DNA from: Xiphias gladius
Lineage: Eukaryota > Chordata > Actinopteri > Istiophoriformes > Xiphiidae
NCBI RefSeq assembly: GCF_016859285.1
Contig: NC_053415.1
Span: 15,803,501 to 15,867,500 of the forward strand
DNA length: 64,000 bases
Reading direction: 5' to 3'
The notes under the pieces are model-generated. The model searched no databases, was not told the DNA's origin, and saw only the letters and a program-made list of their open reading frames with translations. A program made the translations under genes and the position numbers. Numbering within the stretch: the stretch's first letter is position 1; each line of letters opens with the position of its first letter. Of this stretch, positions 13,201-23,500 are shown piece after piece.

Positions 13201-14660
13201 ATTATCTTAATGTGCCTGGGGTATTTATCTTAACTGAGTCATTTTTTTTAATTCATTTAGTCACTTCTACAGGCTTCCTCTTTCAGGAAATGGTTTTGTC
13301 ACACCTGCTTTCAGTGTCCCCTCTCTCCTCTCTCCCATATTTCAACCAGCGCTCTGTACGTAGTAGATTTAAAGAAGTTCCGTAAGATTGCAGCTGGGGA
13401 CAGATTACGAGGCCAGTACCAAGCCTTGAGCCAAGATCCTAACAGTCTGTCCAACCTGGACCAGGTGTGTAACTCAGAGATAACACCATTGCATTAAATG
13501 GTGCAGAGTTTGTTCATCTGGCACCTACAGCTAAACTTTGTTCATATATCATATTTGTGTAACACCTTAATATTTTGTTTTGTAATGTTTGTAGGACCTT
13601 CCTAACAACATGATCCACCAAGTGGCCATCAGGTCTCTTCCTCAGGAGTGGCTGTGGTGTGAGACATGGTGTGATGATGCCTCCAAAGTCACAGCAAAGA
13701 CTATAGACCTGGTGAGTCCCAGAGCAATTAGATCTGTCTATGTAATGTGGGGAAGCTAACCAGCTGTACCATAATTCATCATCAAATTTTTTATTTTTTT
13801 ATTTTATTTAGATTCTGAAGTCATTATGTATTATTTACTTGAATTATTCTATTGCCTGTGGAAAACTACTGATAAGAGGAATAATATTGGTATACTGATA
13901 TTTTTTTTTTTCAGCTTTGTTGGTTATAATAGTGAACTGTAGCTGCTGCACCGCTGAAAAAAACAGAACATATTCCCAGCCACTAATGACCATGAGGCAC
14001 TTGGCATTGAGGAGACAACTGAGGAGCAATTCTTAAGTTTCCTAAACTAATTTAGACAATTACTGGGCAGGCTCCAGTAGACTGAAATGGGAAACATTGT
14101 GTCATCTGGGTGTAGGACACCACTTGCTAATTCAGACACTAAACATGGGCTAGTGTCCTTTTAACAGAATGGGAAATCAAATTAGGTTCAAATGCCTGCC
14201 GCAGACAGTGCTGGCAATGACGATCTGACTTGTTGGGAGAAAGTGGATCTGGTGACGCGAGAGATGTTTTGTCTGTTTTCTGCTGCAGTGCAATAACCCA
14301 AAGACCAAGGAGCCAAAGCTAATGGCCGCAGCAAGGATTGTGCCTGAGTGGGTTGAATATGACAATGAGATAAAACAGCTACTGAGACGGGTCCAGGAAC
14401 AGGGAGACACAGCAAAGGAAAAACAGACTCCCTCTACCTCACAGCAGAAAAAAGGTTAAGAAAAACACTCGTTATTCTCTGTGCCTACAATATTTGCCCA
14501 TTTTATGGGACAGACAAGTCAAACTGTAACACCTATATATTCTGCTCTTGCACGGTCAACCTTTTTTTACTCAAATTGGTTTCTTTCTCACCACTGTGCT
14601 CATTTTCATAATTTCTTTCCAACATTCTGCACAGTAGACAACCTGCGTGATGAACTTTAG
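1261..14660 (+). CDS. uggt2: UDP-glucose:glycoprotein glucosyltransferase 2, 3' part (last 13 coding exons)
   Basis: UGGT is a soluble ER-lumen enzyme that re-glucosylates N-glycans on misfolded glycoproteins so that they re-enter the calnexin/calreticulin cycle. Exons read: 1261-1450, 1578-1736, 1940-2025, 4788-4872, 5069-5151, 11000-11104, 11228-11312, 11480-11662, 11839-11999, 13350-13464, 13595-13711, 14289-14454, 14635-14660. All junctions are GT-AG and keep frame, giving about 519 residues, the C-terminal third of a roughly 1500-residue family. The first exon starts inside a codon, so the rest lies off the left edge. The first five exons encode the end of the sensor region ([20 protein letters not shown]). 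The remainder is the GT24 catalytic domain, with the metal-binding DAD triad at the end of the 11480 exon and the NLDQDLPNN block across the 13350 and 13595 exons; both hold residues known to be essential in the family. The protein ends in RDEL. The spacer sequence (GIWDSIAS) and the DNAJC3 neighbour favour UGGT2 over UGGT1. Confidence 0.95.
2026..4787 (+). other. UGGT2 intron, no gene seen
   Basis: This 2.8 kb intron separates the IYQVLT and HDGTDSP parts of UGGT2. It contains a T-rich run near 2580, a slightly GC-richer patch at about 3050-3350, and a small tandem duplication near 4330-4350. No exon or known transposon was recognised. Confidence 0.6.
6400..7115 (+). mobile_element. Degenerate Rex3-type (RTE clade) non-LTR retrotransposon relic
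   Basis: Several blocks match, in the correct order, what I recall of the fish Rex3 element. They are an endonuclease/RT spacer-like block at 6428-6510, an RT block (ggagcagtgcagactccgtc, then cagtctacatgtcatttgtg) at 6535-6630, a 3' ORF block at 6765-6960 (gaggagctcggagtagaatc; gtccagctgggaggatatcc), and a short GATG-like tail (gacagatggatgaatag) at 7088. Internal segments are missing and the frame is broken by many stops, so it is an old dead copy. Weaker similarity may extend left to about 5900. The assignment rests on memory of the family. Confidence 0.7.
9981..10277. repeat. Compound (GT)n/(TA)n microsatellite, about 300 bp
   Basis: A nearly pure GT run (about 9989-10047) passes into interrupted GTATGT units, then a TA-rich core (about 10138-10196), then a second pure GT run (about 10199-10249) and a TATATG tail. 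It lies inside a UGGT2 intron. The long reading frames on both strands here are simple-repeat artefacts (poly Cys-Val, Thr-His). Confidence 0.95.
14635..14660 (+). CDS. uggt2: UGGT2 terminal microexon encoding the RDEL ER-retrieval signal
   Basis: The last UGGT2 exon carries only 26 coding bases. An acceptor (ttctgcacag) is followed by the end of a valine codon, then DNLRDEL and TAG. It joins in frame to the 14289-14454 exon, whose donor is AAAAAAG/gttaag. RDEL is a KDEL-type tetrapeptide that fits the HDEL/REEL endings of vertebrate UGGTs. Without this splice, the upstream exon reads through one glycine codon into TAA and loses the signal. Confidence 0.85.
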
Positions 14661-15569
14661 TGTCTGCCAGCACCATGCTGAAGAGGAAGAAGGCAGCACC
14701 TTTCGCACGCCACCCGTGAAGCTTGAGGACAGACAATTCCATCTAAACATAGCCATGGAATGTTACATCCACTGCCGGAGAAGGATGTCAAATTTTCAGA
14801 GATGCCATAACTGCCTCTGCAGTCAGTACGTCTTACAAAACCAACGCGTGATGTAAGTGTTAACTGCCAGCTGTGAACTCCTGGTGCACTATTAGCACTA
14901 CTGTCAGGTCTCGTTAGTACAGTATGTGGTTACCGGAAAATGTAGTGAACACAGAAAGAGTAAAGGGTCAGTCAAACCACTCTATTCACAGGTGTATAAG
15001 GAAAAGTAGTTGACATATATTGCACTGATAATGTATGCAAAGAATCAAAAGGAGAGGGCACATCTCTAAGAATCTAATCTCGAATTTTAATGTGTTTTTA
15101 ATGTACAGCTGTTTCAAAGAGCTGATACATTTACATATACTACTTTGACTCTGTAAAAGACTTTGACTACATATTGACTGAAATGCCCAAACCAAAGATG
15201 TGACTGACATAAAGCTAGTTTTATTTTTCAATTAAATTAAATTTAAAATTTTACGACTTGATGCAAAGTTGTTACATTAGAACAGCAGTTAGCGCTGACA
15301 ATTTACGTTCGCTAAACCTCGCCCCCTAACAGTGATTGTCCAATTATGGCTTAGCAACCGTAACTAGGCCCGGAAGGCCTGTCAATCTTTGGATTTCTCC
15401 ACCTGCAGTTTGTGGTAAGAGTGGCAGTTTTGAGGGTGGTGTCCTTTTTTTTTTAGCCCTTTACAAAACCAACTAGAAGGGCACTCAGGCAGCGCAGACC
15501 ACCACCAAGGTCTCAACATACACCAGACTTCAGAAAAAAAAAATTCTAATTCATAGTAAATGATCAGGA

Positions 15570-16062
15570 TGTGTCCCAAAATTTAATGGGTTCTTCCTGC
15601 GCCCACGCCGCATACCGCAGTACTTTTTGCGTAATCCTGCTGACAAATAAACAAACAGACACTGTTGAAAACAGGTGAAACCTCCTCGGTAGCGGTTACA
15701 AAAAGTGGTAGTAACCTAATGTTAAGTTGGCAATATAATTGGCTAACTAAGTAATTTTGTGGGATTACATTATTTTACATCTAAACCTTTACCTGTTTTC
15801 TGTAGTTAGCACCCAAACCAACATGGGTTATGTTACAACAAATAACATTTTAATACCCTATCTTGCAATGTTAAGGAAAGTGATGAAAAATTCCTGGATC
15901 CACTTCTCTAACCGGACCTGCAGCAAAATTTATTGGGTTCCTCCCTCCCTGGCTCATGCCCCGTCCCTCCACCAAGTTTGGTGCAAATTGGTTCGGTACT
16001 TTTTACATAATCCTGCTGACAATTAAACATACAGATGTGAAAATATAAATTGCTTGGCGGAG
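15570..16062 (+). repeat. Two direct copies of a fish LINE 3'-tail repeat
   Basis: The motif gtaatcctgctgacaaataa at 15631-15650 recurs as cataatcctgctgacaatta at 16007-16026. Both copies are preceded by a block starting aaaatttaatgggttcttcc or aaaatttattgggttcctcc. The second copy is fuller, with a pyrimidine-rich Cys/Pro block, caccaagtttggtgcaaatt and a final cttggcggagg. This is a widespread teleost interspersed repeat; I believe it is the 3' end of an L2/Maui-type LINE, but the family name is uncertain. Confidence 0.6.
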
Positions 16063-16641
16063 GTATTAATACGATGCTATAATACTGGCGCGAACCATCT
16101 CTAACCTGCAATACATGAACAGTGCTTCAAAATGTTTGCATCATCAACTTTTAACATTAATGTCGTATCATGCAGCTTATGTAGCCATCATGTGCACATT
16201 TAAGGTCCGTTCACACTTCACAGTACAGTCATGGCTAGAAATGAGAGGCCCGCTTTTGTTTTATTTATATGTACCATGCTACAATGGAAAGCTTGACAAG
16301 TATAGCAGCAGTAACTGCGGGGGACGTGGCCTAGCGAACAGTCACCTGTCTGTTTTCCTGCAAAGTCTTGTGACACAACATCAAATATGACCTGGACTCA
16401 GCAGACCAGGCGAGGTTTCATTATTGCCAAGTTATGGATCGAAGAATCCTCATTTGCACATTACAAGTCATGGTTTATGTGTAGAATATAGGATTTTAAC
16501 TTATTTCAGTATGTTTACATCTTGTGTACATTCAGCCTCTATGTATTACATTTTTAGAAATAATTTTACAATATTTTAATTCATCAATGAACCAGTGTTT
16601 TGTCTCAGGAATAAGGTGGGTGTTGCGGCTTGACTGAAGCC

Positions 16642-16675
16642 AATAAATTTTTTTTCTGTCTTAAAAATCAATAAA
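16642..16675 (+). terminator. Candidate UGGT2 poly(A) signals (two AATAAA)
   Basis: Two AATAAA hexamers on the + strand (16642-16647 and 16670-16675) lie about 2 kb past the UGGT2 stop, with a T-rich element between them and a G/T-containing stretch after. They are plausible cleavage signals for a repeat-containing 3' UTR. Other, nearer variants exist, so this is only a candidate. Confidence 0.3.
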
Positions 16676-17111
16676 AAAGGGTGCAGAAAGTCTGCTCTCA
16701 GGGTACCCATCTTTCACTTTGCTGTGTCAAACAGAAATTTTTATATTACTGTCTTGTGGAAAAAATAAATCTTTGCTACAAAATCGTCATTACAGAAGCC
16801 ATTTGTGAATTCTCTTGTCAGTGCATATGCTATATTAATGTTTTGAAGTGTCCACATTGAAGGGATTTTCTTACACCATGATTTGTTCCTCACCGTAAAC
16901 CATTTCACCAGCTGAAAATGCATTTATGGGGCAGAAAAGCTGTTCAGATAGTTGCAATTAGAGAAAGGTTAGATGTAATGATGAAGTACCATTTCTACAT
17001 GCCATTCCTCAAACTGTAGCTTCAGTCCACAAATGTAGCAAATTACTCTCCAACCTGTCCAATCAGCAATACTCGTGACCCTCAGGTCATTTCAATGTAC
17101 ATAAATAGCTC

Positions 17112-17117
17112 TTTATT
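17112..17117 (-). terminator. Candidate DNAJC3 poly(A) signal
   Basis: An AATAAA on the - strand lies about 390 bp after the DNAJC3 stop codon, giving a normal-sized 3' UTR. It was chosen by position only, and alternative sites farther on cannot be excluded. Confidence 0.35.
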
Positions 17118-17504
17118 TACACTTCAGAAAAACTCCATTCATATAAAAATAGTACTGTACCTATGTACAAACTGAATCTTTTGAATGGATGTGAATGGCA
17201 GAGTGTACAATACATGGAAAGGATGTAGAATTAACCACTTATTCTTGACAGATAAAAGCTGCTTCACACATGGCAGATATTTGTTAGCATAGCAACAATC
17301 CTTCCCCAAACGGAATCTGAAGTTGTATTATTTAACAACAAAGATGCGTCTTTAATTCAGTGACCTTAATTAAAGTCACAATTGGCTCCACATTTTTGTG
17401 AGACTTCATGGTATGCACTGGCATCCCTTATGCCGGTAATCTCCCTTTTAAATAGGGAGGAAAATACAAAAAATCCACTCCAGCAGTGCTGGATATGAGC
17501 CTCC

Positions 17505-20500
17505 TCAGTTGAAGTTGAATTTAAAGTTAAATGGTCCAGAACCAAATGGATTGAAACCCTGGAAACCGTGGAAACCTCCATGGAAGTTATGATGGTGGTG
17601 ACCCTGCTGGCTCTCTGGATCCATGGGGTCCTCCCCGTGGTCAAACTTGGTTCTCATTTCTAGAAAACACGCAGTTTGACATGTCAGTACAGAACAACTC
17701 AAAAAAATAAAATGCCTCTTCATTTTTTTGTTTTCTTTCTATTTTGCCCAGAAATGACAGTTACCACTGTTTGGAAAGGCTGTGAGAAAAATTTGCTGTA
17801 ATGTTTTAAAATTGCAATGCAGAAAATGGGGAAGAAAACACTGTTAGAAGAACTAACACACAACCTTAATATTTAATAAATTCCAGTAAGAGTACAAATA
17901 ATCTTCAAACATTTTAAATCAGCCAGAGATCAATAACCTCTATATAATCAAATCAAAAGTTTAGTTTGAGCTATTAAATTGTAGATGGTTCAGGGAAGAT
18001 AGAATTTAGAGGTGATTTGCTAAAAGTGGAATTGTTGGAGGTTGTTTGGGGGCTGATGCAGCTTGAGACTGAGCAATGCTTAAAAAGACAACTTTTTGGA
18101 AGACTGTCAATGGTTAACATCGAGGACTTCTAGTGCACCTGGCTCCTAAGGTTTGAGTTTATTTTACGTGGCTCCTTAACAGACATTCTGAATTTGATCA
18201 GTTGATGCTAGAAAATGTGTGAGGTAACCAACAACAAATTTTCAAATGGTTACTTATTAATCAAACGCTAACTTGACACAGTCCAGTTAGGTTGTGGTAG
18301 ATCGTGTGTGTGACACTAGCATATTTAGGTCCAACGATGTTGAAAAAAATCTATACATATACTACCATATGGTTCTGGGAGCTGATTTAGATAAAACCAT
18401 TTTACTGAAATAGTAATGATTCCCAGTAAAATAAAATTTCTGGGCAACAGAAAATAAAGACAGTCTCATGCTACTTGGAGAGAAGAAAAAAAACAAAACA
18501 GTAAGTAGTGAGCTGTTCACAGCAGCTCCTCGGAGGCCTGACTGGGAGACTGGCAGTAACAACTTTCAACACACTTCCCTACCTGGGTCAGTGAGAACCT
18601 CTTTAGCCTGAGCGATGTCTATGAACTTCTTCTCAGCCTTCTTCTTTTCCTCCGGATCCTGGAAGTTGTCCGGATGCCACTGTTGTGCCAGTTTCCTGTA
18701 GGCTCTGATAATCTCCTTTTTCTGGGCAGTTCTGAGGCCATGGGGGAGAGTATTTTCAGCACATTTGCTGGAGATTAAAACAGCTTTTCTCTCCTTATTT
18801 TCGACATAAGCTGGTGCTAATAATACTCGTCCAGTTGTCAGGGTTTGCACACTGGCTCCTATGTAATAATCCATTTTTTTTTTTTGGAACTACGAGTGCT
18901 TCCATTGCCTTATGTTTGATTTCCATCTTGAATTATTACTAGTGCTTTTGAACTCAAAACTGCACAAAAGGGATAAATTATATAATATTCAAGTGCAGTA
19001 TGGCTTTTTATTTGTGGCGCAATGGTTATTCAATGGGTAAAACCAATTGAAAACCACAATCTTCCCTGTCGGGCATGCAGCTCTAAAAAATCCCATCATA
19101 TTTTCAAAATCGAATGATCAGTGCCCACCTCTTAACTCCCAAGATCTTATAATAATCCCTCTTCTGAGACTGTTTGAGGAGTCGCTGGGCTCTCTCCAGG
19201 CTTTCCTTTATCTGACGGTCATTCTCACTGTGTTTGGCAGCAGTCTCATAGTCCTTAATAGCTGGAAAATAAAAATACAGGACAGAATCATTATTGCTTA
19301 CTCGTACAAATCAGCTAACGAGATGTGAAGTACAGTACTACAGTATTCAATTAAAAACCACAGGCTTCAAGACCTTGTGGCAAGCATCCACCGTGGTGAA
19401 GTGTCTTTGAACGAGGCATCGATTGGGGTTATGTTATATGTCTGAGCCTCCACTCAGATGATGAACCAAACAAAGGACACGTGAGAATTTACAAGGATCG
19501 GCTGACAAGAATTGCCTGTTGAGGCTTGCTGAGACTGTTTTGTTAAATGTGTGCTCATTTGTATTGAAGTGTGGGATGCACTGTTTAATAACAGTCATGA
19601 TCCAAAAAAAAAAAAAAGTACACAATTATACACTAAATACTATTGTTGCCAGAATCATTGGTATTTCTGACTTCTTCATATCGCCATCGCTTTTACAAAC
19701 ATCATGACCTACATAACATTACATCTGAAGGTGTTTGATGTTGTACTGCAGTCATGAAGTAAACCGCTTAATTCATTCAGTAAGCCCCATCACATTCAGA
19801 TCATGTTGCAACAGCCCCAGGCTGTTTCTGTGTGCACGTTTGGGTGCTTTGAGGCTTGTTTACCTTGTGAGGTGTACTGAGGTGAGTTTAACACCCATGG
19901 GTTCTGACAGTTTAAAAGCCCACATGAAGTCTGGCATTCCCACCTGCTGAAGAATCTCCTGCGGTTGCAGAGCTGATGGAGTCTTGGTGAAGGATGTTAT
20001 TACTCTGGGGCTGACCTGCCTGGAGGGCTGGTGGTGTTTATTGTGGGTTTAATTGGATGTGTGTGTGTTTGTGTGCGATTTCCTTTTTCAATATAACATG
20101 TTTGAGACTTGTTTTGTCCTCTCATCTAAAATAGAAGTTAAAACCACATTTTTTGGTGTTACAGCATAGATGGAAACATTATGACCCAATTATAGGAACT
20201 AAATGAAAACTGACATGGAGCTTTAATCTGACTCCTTTATCTTCTTTTATAGCTGCTATTTTCTTTGTGCTTTGACATTTTTCATTTAACACTTCTATGA
20301 GCTGTTAGCTGAGATAAAACTAATATATAACATCACAGTCTCACGCTAGCCTCAAGTGGATGTTAAGTGCTCAGAAATATATGTCAGGTTTTAGCTTTTA
20401 AAACTAAATGTTAGCTTCTGAATATTTTATAAATAAATGTATCACTTCATTTCCTCTCTAAAGATCTATAAACTTGGCATATTGTTTAGCTTTTTCGGGC

Positions 20501-23500
20501 ACTTGACCATCAGACAAGCTAGAGCTTTTGTGGCACTGGCCCAAAGTGCTGAGGTTCTTTCCTTGCCGGTGCCAGTTTGCTATTTTGGTGATTTACGCCA
20601 CTATGGGAGGAGAGGCATAGCAGGGAGAATGTCACTGGCAATCCAGCAGTGCACTGACCACGTTTTGCAATTATGAGCAGGTCAGCAGCACACCATTCCC
20701 GTTCTGTGTTTTCCTCACTGCAGTTAGTTGAGGCGCATGAACATAATCCTTTCCGAAATCTCACAAACGTCTTTTACTCATGTTTTGCTTACCTGTTTCA
20801 CTTTATTATGCATTGCTTAACTATTTGACATATTTAAATGGACAGAAAAAAATGTAATTCCTGGGATGTGATTGTTGCCTACATGTCTAAAATGTGTACC
20901 ATGGAATTGCAATGTCCTCTTTCCCCATCTCTCTCTCAAGTCATTGCTTCTCATCACCTGCTACTAGCTACTATCAAAACAAAGGCAAAACGGCACCAAC
21001 AAATACTAAAAAAAATTACTTAAAAAGGTTTTGTGCTGATTGTGTCAATAATGTAAGCAAAACAGAACAAATTCTATTCTATTCTTACCAGGATCTCCCA
21101 CCCAAAGCAGCTACACTGCACTGTCTGACGGCTTTCCTTTAAACTGATTAAATAGTCTGTACAGCCATAAGTGTCAGGTATTAGGTAGGAGAGTTTCAAA
21201 TAAGAGGCCATCTGTAGCCTCTTATTTGAATGACGTACACTGTCAACAGATACACCGTAGTTCGAGTACAATTCAAGATTCAACCGGCAGCAAACTGTTG
21301 AAAAATAAACACCAAAAATATCTACTCTCGAGTGCATCACACTGGTAGGTTGTGCGTCATTACTTTACGCTTTTTTTATTTTTTATTTTTTAGCTTGTGC
21401 AGTGCAAATCATTAGGACTGTTGGGGTCTGACGTATTGGTAGGCTTCATACTTCAAGTATTCTACAGTCATTCATTCAACATTTGAGGGACTCTCTTTAC
21501 ATCTCTTTACGCGCTGACACTGCACTTAGCATTTTTTCTCACTGACCTGCTACTCTGCCATTACTTAATGTTTTGGGGTAAATTGTTTGTGTTGGATTTA
21601 CATTTTATAACATAAATATTTCCTACATTCAGTTCAGTGTTTTCTGCTAGTATCAGTCTATATCATAGTGAGCGTCAAATGTGTGAGAGATTCAAATTGT
21701 AATACACTAAGCAGCTGCAAAAACCAGGGTTTGGATGTTGCATTGGCAATCCGTCAACAAACACACTGATGCAGGAAGGATGGTTTACGTTACATTTCAA
21801 ACTGACAGATTAACATAAAATGCAGGCAGGAACTTTGACAAAACTAACCATTGGTTGTTTGCACAGTGGTAGATGAACATCAGGTGACAGGAAAAATGAT
21901 GGCGGGGAAAAGGACTATTCCTGGGGAATTCACCATCTGCCATCGTTGGACTTCTCTGCGATCTTACAACAGATAGGTCGTTTCAGCCTAATCCTGCCTC
22001 TTCCACGACAGGGGCATATTATGGGGACAGTAAGTACTGCAAATTCTACATAATTTCAGCCAGCAGTAAAGGGCAGCTCTACACCTTTTAGGGTATTATA
22101 ATAACTTCAAACACACTCTGCTAATTCTACTGTACAGGATAAATGCTCCAACAGTTGACGGATGATGTTTTGTCTCTTTCAGGCTTTAGCCGTAGTAGTT
22201 CTGTACTGGCCTTATTTATCTACATTTAGTCTCTATTGTTCTCATTCAAATTCATACTTTAAATGGATTTGGTGATGAAATGAGAGATTGTGTTATTAGA
22301 GACAGAATTTGATGATCAGATGGTAAGATGCTTACATGATGTGCCACAGATATTTTTTACTTAATTTCACCGTGTATTCCATGTAGTGTTACAAGGACCC
22401 CTTGTGTTTAACTCCTGCCATGACATCAATTAGTTGTGCCTCTTAAGTTTCGTGGAGTCGAAGTTATTACAACACACACTGAGTGGCCACAAATAAAATT
22501 TGGTATGTTGGGGAATATTAGACACATCTCTCAATACAATCCAGTCCAGTCCAATACCAACGATAACTACAACCTCAGAAATAAACATATAGTTTACAAG
22601 TTTGAATAAGAACTAGCAATTTTAAGTTTTGTAAAGGGAACATATGTGGCAGAGTTGCGATACTGGAATGCATTAAAATAGTATAGGTGTCTCTACTAAA
22701 CGGGCCAGGTAGTGCAGATTTCACTATCACTTATTTAAATGGCTGTGTTCTCATCAAAAAAAAAAATGGTGTGAAGAGAGCAGAGCTACTAAAAAATAAA
22801 AAATAAAATTATAGATATATATCTATATCTATATAAAAAGAAAAGACACACACACACACACACACACAAACAAACACACTGTAGGTGTGCAAACTAACAC
22901 CTGCCTCACAGTTGAGTCCATCTTCAACAAAAGGACACAATGGCCATGGACTTTCTCTACTGAAAGCGATGAATTCCCAGGGGAGATTCAACAGTATTTG
23001 GTGTCTCCCTGCTTTTTTAATTTAATGGACTGACTCCGTGAATTTGAAAAATGAATAAAGCTTCATCTGGCAGGCTTACCTTCCTCATACTGTTCCTCTT
23101 GGACATAGGCCTCAGCTCTGTCCTTCAGCACGTTCACATTCTCCGGGTCCGACTGGAGGACTTCACCGCACACGGAGATAGCCCTGCTAGCCTGCTGGCT
23201 CTGGTCATTACACAGAGAAAATACAGTGGTCAGATATATTATGTAATAAGAGCACAAAGTGAGTTAATATATCTGGTGGCAGCAGTAAGGGGTCTTACCT
23301 GTGCCAGCGCATGGCAGATGCGCTCCTTGGCGAGGAGAGAGAAATGGTGCACTGTGGGCTCAGTCTTCATCACCGCCTCATATTTGCTCACTGCTTCTTC
23401 ATACCTAAAAGAGCGAGAAGCAGGTAGCCATTTCAAAAACACTGCGAAACTGGCAAAACGGCAGAATGTAACATAGATCATTCCACCCACAAACATAACA

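Larger units (their letters stand above)
14661..17504. other. Convergent intergenic region / 3' UTRs of UGGT2 and DNAJC3
   Basis: UGGT2 (+) and DNAJC3 (-) end tail to tail, 2.8 kb apart. The stretch should contain both 3' UTRs. It includes two copies of a LINE-tail repeat (15570-15660 and 15900-16062) and candidate poly(A) signals on both strands. No coding exon was recognised. Confidence 0.7.
19262..23079 (-). other. DNAJC3 intron 9
   Basis: This 3.8 kb intron lies between the last TPR exon and the exon that begins the J domain. It holds the hairpin at 21195-21230, a possible DNA-transposon end fragment near 22479-22495 (cacactgagtggccac), and a short AC repeat at 22846-22868. No gene was seen. 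Confidence 0.65.
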
